Below, in pieces: positions 63,995 through 64,000 of a DNA stretch of 64,000 bases. Origin of the DNA: Pseudomonas cichorii. Its GTDB lineage: Bacteria; Pseudomonadota; Gammaproteobacteria; Pseudomonadales; Pseudomonadaceae. Positions within the stretch are counted from its first letter, which is position 1, and each line of letters begins with the position of its first letter. The stretch spans positions 851,001 to 915,000 of the forward strand of contig NZ_CP074349.1 in assembly GCF_018343775.1 (NCBI RefSeq), read 5' to 3'. The notes beneath the pieces were generated by a model. The model ran no database searches. It saw nothing but the letters and a program-made list of their open reading frames with translations, and was not told the DNA's origin. A program made the translations under genes and the position numbers.

Positions 63995-64000
63995 TCGGAT

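Overview
The window is a continuous stretch of core chromosome from a Pseudomonas, most likely of the P. syringae or closely related P. fluorescens lineage. The evidence is the gene order (dnaJ-dapB-carAB-greA, ftsH-folP-glmM-tpiA-secG, rimP-nusA-infB-rbfA-truB-rpsO-pnp, then acs-pgi-panDCB-folK-pcnB-crcZ-cbrBA-gluQ-dksA, then mrcB-lpoP and ilvBN-ilvC-pssA), the proteins themselves, and three REP-type palindromes with the core GAGCGAATTCATTCGCGAA. I see no insertion sequence, prophage, CRISPR array, toxin or secretion cluster. Codon use looks uniform.

Region 1 (1-23400, nearly all plus strand) is the information-processing block: chaperone DnaJ (cut by the window edge), lysine and carbamoyl-phosphate synthesis, GreA, an RNA-binding protein (YhbY, minus strand), the 23S methyltransferase RlmE, FtsH, folate and cell-wall precursor enzymes, TpiA and SecG, then tRNA-Leu(GAG), initiator tRNA-fMet and the rimP-to-pnp translation/RNA-decay operon. 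The operon carries visible RNA control elements: stacked terminators ahead of rimP (NusA feedback) and a long hairpin ahead of pnp (RNase III/PNPase feedback).

Region 2 (23400-45750) opens with a plus-strand BON-domain periplasmic protein behind a near-perfect sigma-54 promoter and a 14-bp palindrome. The rest is on the minus strand: two envelope proteins (DUF2845, AsmA-like DUF748), a rRNA methyltransferase-like protein, thiolase, a DUF2236/MpaB-like protein, acetyl-CoA synthetase, Pgi, the pantothenate operon panB-panC-panD, folK/pcnB, the catabolite-control locus crcZ-cbrB-cbrA-cbrX, gluQ and dksA. CbrA/CbrB with sigma-54 should transcribe CrcZ, an RNA decoy for Hfq/Crc. Its six A-rich motifs, its -24/-12 promoter and a TGTTAC/GTAACA operator are all readable here.

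Region 3 (45750-55400) holds an aminotransferase and sfsA, a Rieske protein, a heme-type ABC importer (hmuTUV) with a ChaN-like protein, deoC, and the Fur-controlled sRNA PrrF on the minus strand with its Fur box, promoter and terminator. A pentapeptide-repeat protein and a two-domain kinase-like protein follow. Heme uptake next to PrrF matches the P. aeruginosa phu-prrF neighbourhood, but the outer-membrane receptor and PhuS are absent here and deoC is interposed.

Region 4 (55400-64000) holds PBP1b (mrcB) with its lipoprotein activator LpoP, yqcC, a DUF4124 protein, then the branched-chain amino-acid genes ilvB-ilvN-ilvC behind a long structured leader, and pssA.

I found no wholly new multi-gene system. 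The observations most worth a second look are regulatory: the sigma-54/palindrome control of the BON protein, the overlap of the cbrB terminator with the CrcZ operator, the ilv leader RNA, the apparent loss of a normal start/signal peptide in the ChaN-like gene, and several structured intercistronic regions.
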